Source: Planctomycetaceae bacterium (GTDB lineage: Bacteria; Planctomycetota; Planctomycetia; Planctomycetales; Planctomycetaceae). Taken from it: DNA of 64,000 nt. Of the stretch, positions 1 to 13,991 are shown piece after piece. Location: NCBI GenBank assembly GCA_017795105.1, contig CP051247.1:2418001-2482000 (forward strand), given 5' to 3'. Each line of letters opens with the position of its first letter. The stretch's first letter is position 1. The notes beneath the pieces were generated by a model. That model did no database searches, had not been told where the DNA came from, and was given only the letters and a program-made list of their open reading frames with translations. A program made the translations under genes and the position numbers.

Positions 1-533
1 CTGTTCTCGACCACAGCTTTCTAGCCCGGCTCGGGACCTTCGACATCGTTTACAGCTGGGGCGTGCTGCACCACACCGGCGCGATGTGGCTCGGTATGGA
101 GAATCTGATCAGCAACGTGAAACCGGGCGGCCTGCTCGTGGTCGCTCTGTATAACGACCAGGGCCGCAAGTCAGATTTCTGGCGGACTGTGAAGCGAATC
201 TACTGCAGTGGAACCTTCGGCCGCTGGTTCATCACCGGCGACTTCGTGCCGTTGTTTCTGGCGGCATTCTTCGTGAACGATCTCCGCCGCTTCCGCAATC
301 CGTTGGCCCGCTATCGCTCGGCTCACGATGCCCGCGGCATGTCGGTCGTGACGGACATCATCGACTGGATCGGCGGGTATCCGTTCGAAGTCGCCAAACC
401 GCACCAGGTCCGCGAGTTCTACAAGAACCACGGCTTCGATCTCGTCGAGCAAAAACTGACCCGCAGCCTCGGCTGCAACGAATTCGTCTTCCGCCGCCAG
501 CAGGACAAAACCGCCCCAACGTCGTGGATCTGA
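1..533 (+). CDS. SAM-dependent methyltransferase, 5'-truncated
   Basis: The gene enters from outside the window, with the reading frame open from base 3, and stops at 533. The visible C-terminal part begins with FDIVYSWGVLHHTG, the classical post-III motif of class I methyltransferases (strand beta-4 and the following loop), followed about 25 residues later by the PGGLLVVALY strand. The N-terminal SAM-binding glycine motif lies outside the window. Such small-molecule methylases of the UbiE/UbiG-like type transfer a methyl group from S-adenosylmethionine. The substrate cannot be told from this fragment. The C-terminal 90 residues contain the FYKNHGFDLV segment common in this fold. Family is fairly sure; specific role unknown. 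Confidence 0.8.
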   Translation, partial: VLDHSFLARLGTFDIVYSWGVLHHTGAMWLGMENLISNVKPGGLLVVALYNDQGRKSDFWRTVKRIYCSGTFGRWFITGDFVPLFLAAFFVNDLRRFRNPLARYRSAHDARGMSVVTDIIDWIGGYPFEVAKPHQVREFYKNHGFDLVEQKLTRSLGCNEFVFRRQQDKTAPTSWI

Positions 534-552
534 CGACCAGTTCGAGCTGGGA

Positions 553-582
553 TTCACCACGGAGACACGGAGGACACTGTTA
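553..582. repeat. CCACGGAGACACGGAGG-type intergenic repeat
   Basis: The gap after the methyltransferase holds CACCACGGAGACACGGAGG, a variant of the ACCACAGAGACACAGAG word that bounds the inverted-repeat element at 34589-34695. Only one arm is present here, so it may be a remnant. Confidence 0.5.
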
Positions 583-590
583 GAATGCAG

Positions 591-838
591 GGATGGCACA
601 GAGATTCATCTCTGTGTTGCGAAGCAACAGGAGGCTTGTCTTCGATGTTCGGACAAGCAAAAACGCCACCCCGGATGGCCCAGACGTGCACGTCTGGGTG
701 ACGAAGTCACAAGAAAGAAGCTTTGCATCGTCGAAGAGACCGGTACGCTCTGGGGAGACAACATAAGTGGCCCCAACACGTTTGCTGGAAGAACGCCGGT
801 GAGCGACCTCTTGTGACTGCGTCACTCAGACGTACGCG
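591..838 (+). repeat. Family A double-hairpin repeat, copy A1
   Basis: About 248 bp, closely similar to copy A2 at 1333-1591 over almost its whole length. It starts GGATGGCACAGAG and carries three modules, each with two adjacent hairpins: stems at about 598-613 and 616-628, at about 681-715, and an inverted module at the right end with stem GTGAC-TGC-GTCAC at 813-825. The right terminal inverted end present in A2 is missing here. The element overlaps the 3' end of the membrane-protein gene on the minus strand and provides its stop codon. Confidence 0.85.
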
Positions 839-1298
839 ACTTACGGAATTGCGGAATCCATCGACAAGTGACGTGAAAAATCCCTGCTGCTACTGCCGCG
901 ACAATTGCCAGACGAAGTTGCGAGAAGGAACTCACCCATGCTCCAACGAAATGTCCGAGCGCATGAGCAAGGAGAAGGATTGTACCGAAGGACTGTAGCC
1001 GTTCGACGAGTTGACTCATCACCGTATCGGGGTTGCTTCCTCGCCCCCGTGAAACGTTTCGAGAAAGAGAGCCAAGGACGATTCCTCCCATAAGCCCGAC
1101 TGCGAGAAGTCCCGTCGCAGCGATGTAGAATTGCGGTAACTCGTAGGGCGCAAACGTATGTCCTGGAAGCGAAATAAGCGGCGCGAGAAACATGCAGGCA
1201 TAGTAGACGTAGCGGATTGGCCACATTAGTCGAATCGACTGCCACACTATGGCTGCAGTTTTTTTCTTCAAAGACCGCAGGAACCGAAAGGGATTCAT
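822..1298 (-). CDS. Small integral membrane protein of unknown function
   Basis: 158 residues, starting at an ATG preceded by GAAGGATTG, a good ribosome binding site. I do not recognise a family. The sequence shows a basic N-terminus (residues 1-20) and at least three hydrophobic stretches: about 28-50, 58-80 (a glycine-rich ATGLLAVGLMGGIVLG) and 105-145 (two helices, one with HALGHFVGAW). It is probably an inner-membrane protein. The last residues (RTSE) and the stop codon lie inside repeat copy A1, so the natural C-terminus may have been replaced when the repeat arrived. The gene is enclosed between repeats A1 and A2 in direct orientation. Membrane location is likely; function unknown. Confidence 0.65.
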   Translation of the reverse strand: MNPFRFLRSLKKKTAAIVWQSIRLMWPIRYVYYACMFLAPLISLPGHTFAPYELPQFYIAATGLLAVGLMGGIVLGSLSRNVSRGRGSNPDTVMSQLVERLQSFGTILLLAHALGHFVGAWVSSFSQLRLAIVAAVAAGIFHVTCRWIPQFRKSRTSE

Positions 1299-1332
1299 TT
1301 CAATCCTTCAAACTCAATCTTCGAATCGACAG

Positions 1333-1591
1333 GGATGGCACAGAGATTCATCTCTGTGTTGCGAAGCAACAGGAGGCTTGTCTTCAGCATTCGGTCCATT
1401 GAGAACGCCCACCGCGGATGGCTCAGACGTGCACGTCTGGGTGACGAAGTCACAGGAAGAAGCTGTGCATCCCCGAGTGACCGGGACGCTCTGGGGAGAC
1501 CAGATAAGTCGCCCCAACACGTTTGCCGGAAGAACGTCGGTGAGCGACCTCTTGTGGCTGCGCCACTCAGACGCACGCGTCTGAGCCATCC
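1333..1591 (+). repeat. Family A double-hairpin repeat, copy A2 (complete)
   Basis: 259 bp, bounded by GGATGGCACAGA on the left and the inverse of GGATGGCTCAGA on the right (12 bp, one mismatch). Inside are two forward modules and one inverted module. Each module is GGATGGC-W, then a CAGA...TCTG hairpin, then a five-base-pair hairpin with a GAA or GCA triloop. The right hairpin GTGGC-TGC-GCCAC (1554-1566) corresponds to GTGAC-TGC-GTCAC in copy A1, a compensated base-pair change. Confidence 0.88.
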
Positions 1592-1619
1592 TTTTCGTGG
1601 AGGGCATCCGGCGTGATTT

Positions 1620-1652
1620 AGCATGCCCATGCGAGCGTGGGTATGGCACCCG
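1620..1652 (+). repeat. Family C hairpin (CATGCCCA / TGGGTATG)
   Basis: Imperfect palindrome with arms CATGCCCA and TGGGTATG, followed by GCACCC. Same family as the elements at 31384, 31588 and 46077. It sits just downstream of the LOG-family gene's stop codon. Confidence 0.65.
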
Positions 1653-1661
1653 ATTCAAGGC

Positions 1662-2735
<1,074 letters not shown>

Positions 2736-2779
2736 CCCTGACTCCTGCTCAAACTGTCGGTGCGGCTGCTGCTGTCTCC

Positions 2780-3139
2780 TCAGCCAACCGCATCGAGGGC
2801 TTCTTCACGAGTGTCGTAGATGGCCCAGAGCGTGTCCAGTGCAGTAATCCGCAGGAGTTCGGTCGCCATCTCGCTGGCTCCGCAGAGGACCAGTTCGCCC
2901 CCCCGGCTCTTCACGTATTTGTGGCATCGAAGCAGCAACGCGAGAAAGACGGAGCCGAAGTAGCCGACTTCACTCAGATCGACCACGACCACCGGCACGT
3001 CCTGATTCTGGAGCGGGGCCATGATGACCTCGGCGGCCTGTTCGATCAGGTCCCAGTTCATCGATTCGATATTGCTGGCCGGCGTGACGATGACCACATC
3101 GCCATGCCACTCCAGACGAAAGTCTTCCTGATTCGCCAT
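2780..3139 (-). CDS. STAS-domain protein (anti-sigma factor antagonist-like)
   Basis: 119 residues. I chose the ATG at 3139, preceded by GAAAGAAG, because the STAS fold begins a few residues later (RLEWHGDVVIVTP). A long open frame continues upstream but does not resemble protein. The central VVVVDLSEVGYFGSVFLALL matches the conserved loop and helix of STAS domains, where a serine (here YFGS) is the usual phosphorylation site in SpoIIAA-type antagonists. The tail (LWAIYDTREEALDAV) is typical. It probably takes part in a partner-switching pathway with a serine kinase and phosphatase, none of which lie nearby. The LOG-family gene follows after 44 bp. Confidence 0.85.
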   Translation of the reverse strand: MANQEDFRLEWHGDVVIVTPASNIESMNWDLIEQAAEVIMAPLQNQDVPVVVVDLSEVGYFGSVFLALLLRCHKYVKSRGGELVLCGASEMATELLRITALDTLWAIYDTREEALDAVG

Positions 3140-3314
3140 GCGTCTTCTTTCACGACCCTGCAAGCGTTCCTGATCGTCGGCCACAATCCTTATAATGGCC
3201 CTGCTCGTCGCGAGTATATTGACTGCGACAGGCATTGAGAACCCACGGCTCGTCCCATTCGCCTCCCGTTCAGCGAATCTCCGGACGCCCAGATTCAACT
3301 CCCGTAACCCGCCA

Positions 3315-3869
3315 ATGAACACCCCCGCCTCTTCGAGCTCTTCCGGCACGTTCCGCTGGCTGCTTCTGGTCGCTGGCTGCACGCTTCTCTGGACTCTGGC
3401 CGGCGTCTGGGCCCCTGCGCCCGTTCGGAAAATCGGCCTGTTTTCATTCGCACTCGGAGCAGCGGTCGTCTGGACCGGACTTACTCTGCGGCGTTCCCTC
3501 GCCGTTCCCCCGGCCCGCTGGCAGATTGCTCTGCTGATTCTGGTCGCGGGACTGGCGGAAGTCGGACGCACCGCGGAGTCCTACCGCATCTACCGGAATC
3601 ATGAAGCCGCCGCGATCGAGAAGGAACTGGAAGAACTCCCCGGCTTCCTCCCCGAACTCCGGGAACAGATCGCGACTGAACGACAGATCGAACTGGCGGA
3701 CTATCTGCAACGCCGTTACTCGGCTCTGTCACCAGCCCCGACAACAACTCTCTGCTGGAGCCTGCTGATCGCCGAAGTCCTCCTCGCGGCAGCAGGCGGC
3801 GCCGCAGCGATCAGTATATTCCGCAAACAGAAAAGTAGGGTGCGTCTCGACGCACCATCGGATCTTTGA
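3315..3869 (+). CDS. Small membrane protein with repeat-encoded C-terminus
   Basis: 184 residues, from the ATG at 3315 (MNTPASSSSS). An upstream frame start is possible, but its sequence does not look like protein. Hydrophobic segments at about residues 14-32, 40-58, 70-88 and 146-168 suggest an integral membrane protein; between the last two is a charged, probably coiled-coil region (about 92-140, rich in E, R and Q) that would face the cytoplasm or periplasm. No family recognised. The last ten residues (RVRLDAPSDL) and the stop are encoded by the GGTGCGTC hairpin of a repeat element, so the original C-terminus has probably been extended or replaced. A TATAAT at 3191 is a possible promoter element. 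Confidence 0.65.
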   Translation: MNTPASSSSSGTFRWLLLVAGCTLLWTLAGVWAPAPVRKIGLFSFALGAAVVWTGLTLRRSLAVPPARWQIALLILVAGLAEVGRTAESYRIYRNHEAAAIEKELEELPGFLPELREQIATERQIELADYLQRRYSALSPAPTTTLCWSLLIAEVLLAAAGGAAAISIFRKQKSRVRLDAPSDL

Positions 3870-4034
3870 TCCGACCGAACCACGCTCCCGGACCTTCAGT
3901 AGACGCCTCTAAACAGATTCAACGAGATCAAACGCAGCATCTGTAAAAGGGGTTCGGCCCCCACTGACTGGAATTCGCTGCGTCAAACGTTGCTCACGTC
4001 GTACTCTGATCTGGTGCGTCAAGACGCACCCTAC
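3835..4034. repeat. Family G paired GTAG-hairpin element
   Basis: 200 bp bounded by a perfect 12-bp inverted repeat: GTAGGGTGCGTC at 3835-3846 and GACGCACCCTAC at 4023-4034. Each end is itself a hairpin (GGTGCGTC/GACGCACC at 3839-3856 and 4013-4030) with GTAG directly outside the stem. A further single copy lies at 56979-57000. Confidence 0.8.
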
Positions 4035-4269
4035 TTTTTCGGTCTCGGGAGCGATGCCTGCAGGCCTCGAACACGCTTCCAATTCAGTTCGGCGGCCACA
4101 CTGTCGACCCGCAATTTCCCGGTCGATACTTTCGCGGTCGTGTACGCCGGTGTTATAGTGTCGAATCAATCCTTACACATGCGACTGCGCTGCGTCGCTC
4201 CGGTCAGACAGGGAGATTCTGACTGTTGCGGAGGGACCATTCGCGCCAGATTCTTATCCGAGGTAGCCC
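3870..4269. other. Gene-free stretch
   Basis: The first part holds the right half of the family G element. The remainder shows no convincing gene. TATAGT at 4154-4159 with a poor -35 (TTCGCG, 17 bp spacing) could serve the large gene starting at 4270. Confidence 0.5.
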
Positions 4270-8889
<4,620 letters not shown>

Positions 8890-8976
8890 GCGTTGGGCAT
8901 TAGGCTTTGGGCGTTAGGAAAAGCAGGATGCCAACCGTAGCGGCGGCATCCTGCCGAATGTCGCTTACTTCAGCGC

Positions 8977-9056
8977 GTAGGCTGGGATAGCCGGCAGGCG
9001 TATCCCAGCAAATGTGCGTTCCATGCTGGGATACGGCTTCGCCTATCCCAGCCTAC
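8977..9056. repeat. Family E paired GTAG-hairpin element
   Basis: 80 bp bounded by a perfect 13-bp inverted repeat, GTAGGCTGGGATA (8977-8989) and its inverse (9044-9056). It consists of two hairpins with the same nine-base arms (GCTGGGATA/TATCCCAGC) at 8981-9009 and 9025-9052 in opposite orientation, each with GTAG just outside. Confidence 0.85.
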
Positions 9057-9129
9057 CTGCGACTTTCGTCGTCCAAGCCCCTCAAGTTGCTTCGAAGTAA
9101 GCACCGTTGATGGCAAGAATCCGCCTCTT

Positions 9130-9185
9130 AACCCGAAACTTCAGTGAGGGCCACCCGTCTCGTGCCCTCACTGACGTTTCGGGTT
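9130..9185. repeat. Family F long hairpin
   Basis: Arms of 22 bases with one mismatch: AACCCGAAAC, one unpaired base, TCAGTGAGGGC, then a 12-base loop and the inverse ending GTTTCGGGTT. Single-arm relatives (CCCTCACTGACGTTTCG) occur at 16441 and 16751. Confidence 0.75.
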
Positions 9186-9213
9186 GGGACTGCAGGCAGG
9201 GCCCGCGCATGAG

Positions 9214-9247
9214 AAAAGCCGGCTGTCCCGTGGGGAGCAGCCGGCTT
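9214..9247 (-). terminator. Intrinsic terminator of iscA
   Basis: Nine-base stem AAGCCGGCT/AGCCGGCTT followed on the minus strand by TTTTCTC, 21 bases past the iscA stop codon. Confidence 0.75.
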
Positions 9248-9267
9248 CTTGTTTCGACTTCAGGCGA

Positions 9268-9600
9268 TTAGGCCTGGAAGCTGCTTCCGCAGCCGCAGCT
9301 CTTGACGACGTTCGGGTTATCGAACGAGAAGCCGCGTTTTTCGAGACCGTCGTAGTAATCGATGGTCGTGCCGTCCAGATAGAGCATGCTCTTCTTATCG
9401 ACGGCCACGGTCACGCCGTGCTGCTCGGAGAGATCGTCCTTGGCAGCATCGAACTGATCGTCGAGGGCCAGGTTGTACTGGAACCCGCTGCAACCGCCGG
9501 CACGCACGCCGATACGGAGGACAGTCGTTCCGTCTTTGGCCTGCTCGCCGATCACGCGCTTGATTTCATTGGCGGCTTTTTCAGTGACATTCACTGCCAT
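9268..9600 (-). CDS. iscA: HesB/IscA-family iron-sulfur cluster carrier
   Basis: 110 residues. The start MAVNVTEKAA is chosen because GAGGAG stands nine bases upstream; an ATG three codons earlier would overlap that site. The protein has the A-type carrier signature: a single cysteine in RAGGCSGFQY (about residue 37) and the C-terminal SCGCGSSF pair, the three cysteines that bind iron or a 2Fe-2S/4Fe-4S cluster for delivery to apo-proteins. Length is normal for the family (about 107-120). It stands alone, without iscS, iscU or suf genes beside it; a cysteine desulfurase-like gene lies 39 kb away. The exact subtype (IscA, ErpA or SufA) cannot be decided from sequence alone. Confidence 0.9.
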   Translation of the reverse strand: MAVNVTEKAANEIKRVIGEQAKDGTTVLRIGVRAGGCSGFQYNLALDDQFDAAKDDLSEQHGVTVAVDKKSMLYLDGTTIDYYDGLEKRGFSFDNPNVVKSCGCGSSFQA

Positions 9601-9752
9601 AACACTCATCTCCTCAGACAACTTGCAAGGTGTTCTCGGTATCTCCGACCGGTGCGATTGCAAACGACTGGCCGGGAGGCGGGCAACTTCATCAGTCCAC
9701 CCCGCGGGCGACTGGTTGTGGCGTATTCCTGAGCATAATACCCAGTGCGGCA

Positions 9753-9782
9753 ATTATAAACGCCGTTCGTCCTAAAATCCAA
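9753..9782 (-). promoter_or_regulatory. Probable sigma-70-type promoter of iscA
   Basis: On the minus strand TTGGAT (9782-9777), an 18-base spacer and TATAAT (9758-9753). Transcription would begin near 9746 and give a leader of about 145 bases before the iscA start. Confidence 0.4.
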
Positions 9783-9985
9783 GGGCGTTTTCTCCAGAAA
9801 CCCTCGCAGGTCCCTGTCTGAAAGGTATCGGACATTCGGTCGCGGGGGATGAATTTCTGCTGGACTTCATGAAAATGGGGTGAAAGAATAGCGGGGTTAG
9901 GCGATTGGCGTTTCGGAGTTCCAGAAATTCTGATATACCGCAGCCTGACCTGTTTACGACAACCGGTACATCTGCAAGGAAGCAC

Positions 9986-11356
<1,371 letters not shown>

Positions 11357-11397
11357 GCAGCCGGGGCCTGAGCCCGATGATCGATTTCATTCCCCTT

Positions 11398-11549
11398 CGT
11401 AGCGGCGGCATCTTGCCGCCGTTGTCGTTGGGCGCGGGGAGAGAGAACGAGGGTCGGCAACTCGGAACCCCCGCAACCCACGCGTGTGGACATTCTCGTC
11501 GATCTTTAAGGACTCCACGTCCATTCGGCGGCAGGATGCCGCCGCTACG
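11398..11549. repeat. Family D paired GTAG-hairpin element, copy 1
   Basis: 152 bp bounded by a perfect 15-bp inverted repeat, CGTAGCGGCGGCATC (11398-11412) and its inverse (11535-11549). Each end folds into a GGCGGCA-type hairpin. Confidence 0.85.
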
Positions 11550-11597
11550 GGGGTGGCTCAGTGATTCGGACTCTCTCCAAACGCTCCACGCAACGGG

Positions 11598-11625
11598 GTA
11601 GCCCCGGTTGCTTCGCTACCGGGTC
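11598..11625. repeat. Family H hairpin, copy 1
   Basis: GTAGCCCCGGTTGC followed by a TTCG-centred loop and GCTACCGGG. The copy at 11970 differs at TTCG/TCCG in the loop and in the outer base. Confidence 0.65.
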
Positions 11626-11727
11626 CGACGCCGTCGGCAAGAGGTCATTGGACGACTCGCTACCCAGGAACGACCTGTGGGAATGAGAGACAATCATAGA
11701 GACGCAGTTAAAACGCGGCTTTCCATT

Positions 11728-11921
11728 CGTAGCGGCGGCATCTTGCCGCCGTTGTCGTTGGACGCGGGAAATCAGACCGAGATCTGCTCTCGGTGGAGGC
11801 CGCATTTGCCGGGATACGCATCGCTATCTCAGCCTCCGTTCCTGGAAGTCTACCCGTGTGGACATACTCGACACTCTCTGAGGACTCCACGTCCATTCGG
11901 CGGCAGGATGCCGCCGCTACG
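11728..11921. repeat. Family D paired GTAG-hairpin element, copy 2
   Basis: 194 bp with the same perfect 15-bp inverted ends as copy 1 (11728-11742 and 11907-11921). The interior is longer and differs, with a decayed family E hairpin at about 11812; the ends and right flank are nearly identical to copy 1. Confidence 0.85.
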
Positions 11922-11969
11922 GGGGTGGCTCAGTGATTCGGACTCTCTCCAAACGCTCCACGCAGCGGG

Positions 11970-11997
11970 GTAGCCCCGGTTGCTCCGCTACCGGGGC
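11970..11997. repeat. Family H hairpin, copy 2
   Basis: GTAGCCCCGGTTGCTCCG then CTACCGGGG; second copy of the hairpin at 11598, in the same position relative to the family D element. Confidence 0.65.
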
Positions 11998-12129
11998 CGA
12001 CGCCGTCGGCAAGAGGTCGCAAGAGCGGTCTGCTTCTGAAGGAGACGTGGTGCAGCGTATACGAAGCGAAGATCGAGTAGCGGCGGGCGATGCTCGGGAG
12101 AGTCGATCCACTCTCCGTGGACACCACAT

Positions 12130-12157
12130 CTGCTGGGATACGCTGCGCTATCCCAGC
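12130..12157. repeat. Family E single hairpin
   Basis: GCTGGGATA and TATCCCAGC around a CGCTGCGC loop. The GTAG foot is decayed here (CTGC instead of CTAC after the stem). Confidence 0.65.
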
Positions 12158-12200
12158 CTGCATACTCCGAAAACGCCCACGTCTCTCAAGAACACCTCGT

Positions 12201-12587
12201 CTACTCGACGGTGATGGCGTGTTGCTGGAGCTCTTCGAGGGAGACGAATTCGAGCGTCGCGATATGCGTTGCTTCGAGGACAACGCCGGGAGCATTGCCG
12301 GACTCAAAGGCTTCTTTCCAGCGGACCGCACACAGGCACCAGCGATCTCCGGGAGTGAGCCCGGGAAAGCTGTATTGAGGGATGGGAGTACTCAGGTCGT
12401 TGCCACGGCGTTTGCTGAATTCAAGGAACTCTTCGGTTACCTGAACACAGACCGTGTGCACGCCCATGTCGCCGGAGCCGGTGTCGCAGCACCCGTTCCG
12501 ATAGAAACCGGTCATGGGAGACTCGCTGCAACTGAGCAGCGGCGTCCCCAGAACGTTCTTTGCTCCCGAACTCGACGGCCGACTCAT
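12201..12587 (-). CDS. DUF2237 family protein
   Basis: 128 residues. The sequence follows the DUF2237 pattern along its full length: NVLGTPL at about residue 11, the cysteine-containing MTGFYRNGCCDTG, GVHTVCVQVTEEFLEFSKRRGNDLSTP, then FPGLTPGDRWCLCAVRWKEA and VVLEATH. Members are small, widespread and of unknown biochemical role. The four clustered cysteines (in GCC, HTVC and WCLC) are conserved in the family and suggest metal binding or a redox centre, which is inference. The ATG start has only a weak AGAAAG upstream. It is single; the oxidoreductase gene upstream on the same strand is 112 bp away. Confidence 0.88.
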   Translation of the reverse strand: MSRPSSSGAKNVLGTPLLSCSESPMTGFYRNGCCDTGSGDMGVHTVCVQVTEEFLEFSKRRGNDLSTPIPQYSFPGLTPGDRWCLCAVRWKEAFESGNAPGVVLEATHIATLEFVSLEELQQHAITVE

Positions 12588-12699
12588 CTTCTGACTTTCT
12601 ACTTCCCGGTCTGCTCTGCCGCATCAACTCTGCACGGCAAGTGCAGCCGAATTGTACCAGCTGAGAATCGACCGCACGAGCCCCACAGGGATCTGCGTT

Positions 12700-13743
12700 T
12701 CAGACCGAAGCGAGTCGTCCGGACTCAATGCTCTTCAACTCCGCATGACAAAGCTTAAGAGCACTGACAGCGTGGACCCCGGAAAGATCGGGAGGAACTT
12801 CGCCCGTTTTCAATGCCTGGGCAGCCGCCTTCATTTCTTCCGCGAAGGCGCTGAACCACTCCGTTCCCCCCTTAAGAGTCGGCGTTTGCACGCGGCCCGT
12901 CTTGGTGAGGACCGTCAGCGGACGGTTCACCACCCAGTCCTTCCCGTACGTCCCGGCGTCGAACTCGATCGTCGCATCTTCAAAGAAGGCCTGATACCCA
13001 TGAGCGAACTCCAGCCCGGGAGCGGCGATCGCTCCACTCACACAGGTGACCGCCGGGCCTTTGTCGTAGATGTAGTTGGTCTGCGTGTGATTCACAAAGC
13101 CAGCTTCGAGCTGCCCCACGGAGAAGACCTTCTGCGGCAGCCCGCAGGTCGCAGCGATGAAATGGTTGTCGTGAATATGCAGGTCGATACCGAAGCCTCC
13201 CAGCGAAGGAAGATCGTCCGGCAGATTCAACCACTTGGGCGGGCAGATCACGCGGCGAAGGTTCAGGGCCTGCAGTTCGCCGTACTTCTTCTGGCGAATG
13301 CACTCGGCCAGAAAACGAAACTCCGGAGAGAACGGCAGCACATGGGCAACCATGAGATGCTTCCCCGACGACTCGGCTGCTTTCAGCATCCGCTTGGCGG
13401 CTGCCAGCTCGATGGTGATCGGCTTTTCGACCAACACATGCTTGCCCGCCTTGAGAGCCTCGATCGTGACCTTTTCGTGCTGAGGAACCGGCAGGCAGAT
13501 GTCGACCAGGTCGACCGCCGGATCGTTGATCAGATCCTGGTAGTTTTCGTAGGTCACCACGTCGGTCAAATCGACTTTGTTGCTGCCACGGGGGCCGAAG
13601 TTCCCTTGGATCGACGACCAGTTTCCTTTCCGTTTCTTGGGGTCACGGGTGGCGAAACCGTGCACCTTCACCGACTTGACTGACCGGGCCGCCTCGAAGT
13701 GCGTCATGCCCATGAAACCGAGTCCGACAATGCCAATATTCAT
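12700..13743 (-). CDS. Gfo/Idh/MocA-family oxidoreductase
   Basis: 347 residues from the ATG at 13743 (MNIGIVGLGFMG), with AGAGGAAC just upstream; the frame extends further upstream without support. The N-terminal Rossmann fold (1-125) shows GIVGLGFMGMTH for NAD(P) binding and HVLVEKPIT, the conserved EKP motif whose lysine takes part in catalysis. The C-terminal alpha/beta domain (130-347) has IDLHIHDNHFI, where the histidines fit the usual G-x-D-x-x-x-H catalytic site. Such enzymes oxidise or reduce sugars, inositols or related compounds, and planctomycetes have many of them. There is no Tat signal, so this one is cytoplasmic. The substrate cannot be inferred from its neighbours. Confidence 0.9.
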   Translation of the reverse strand: MNIGIVGLGFMGMTHFEAARSVKSVKVHGFATRDPKKRKGNWSSIQGNFGPRGSNKVDLTDVVTYENYQDLINDPAVDLVDICLPVPQHEKVTIEALKAGKHVLVEKPITIELAAAKRMLKAAESSGKHLMVAHVLPFSPEFRFLAECIRQKKYGELQALNLRRVICPPKWLNLPDDLPSLGGFGIDLHIHDNHFIAATCGLPQKVFSVGQLEAGFVNHTQTNYIYDKGPAVTCVSGAIAAPGLEFAHGYQAFFEDATIEFDAGTYGKDWVVNRPLTVLTKTGRVQTPTLKGGTEWFSAFAEEMKAAAQALKTGEVPPDLSGVHAVSALKLCHAELKSIESGRLASV

Positions 13744-13967
13744 GCTGTTCCTCTGCGGCTCACTGCGGGTGAATGGAAGGAAAATCTCTCGCGCTTTTCG
13801 GGACAAAAACCATTCTGCATATCCGCCCCGGAATTACCACCAACCGGGCGGCCTCTACCGCGTCCGAAAGGAATTTCCGCCCCGCCCCTCGGAACATTCC
13901 CGCTTCAGCCGCGGATTCGGTCGGCTGGCCCTTCGGTTTGCCTTGACCGGATGACCAAAACACGGTG

Positions 13968-13991
13968 TGCCACTGGCGTCCCGCCAGTGCT
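13968..13991. repeat. Family B hairpin, single
   Basis: GTGTGCCACTGGC followed by GTCCC and GCCAGTG; the same outer word as the ends of the 31488-31564 element. Confidence 0.65.

Larger units (their letters stand above)
8890..9213. other. Gene-free, hairpin-rich spacer
   Basis: Between the large haem protein and iscA. It contains a single GTAGCGGCGGCATC-type (family D) half element at about 8938, the paired family E element at 8977-9056 and the long family F hairpin at 9130-9185. No reading frame here looks like protein. Confidence 0.7.
11357..12200. other. Repeat-packed gene-free region
   Basis: 844 bp without a supported gene. It holds two composite family D elements, two family H hairpins and family E fragments, arranged as an imperfect duplication in which the order D element, GGGGTGGCTCAGTG spacer, GTAGCCCCGGTTGC hairpin occurs twice, about 330-370 bp apart. 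Confidence 0.8.

Noticed and set aside
171..599. Open frame opposite the truncated methyltransferase gene
   Set aside because: It only mirrors the methyltransferase codons and runs into the repeat region.
591..1591. CRISPR array
   Set aside because: The recurring words are hairpin modules with different spacing, not equal-length repeats separated by unique spacers, and there are no cas genes in the window.
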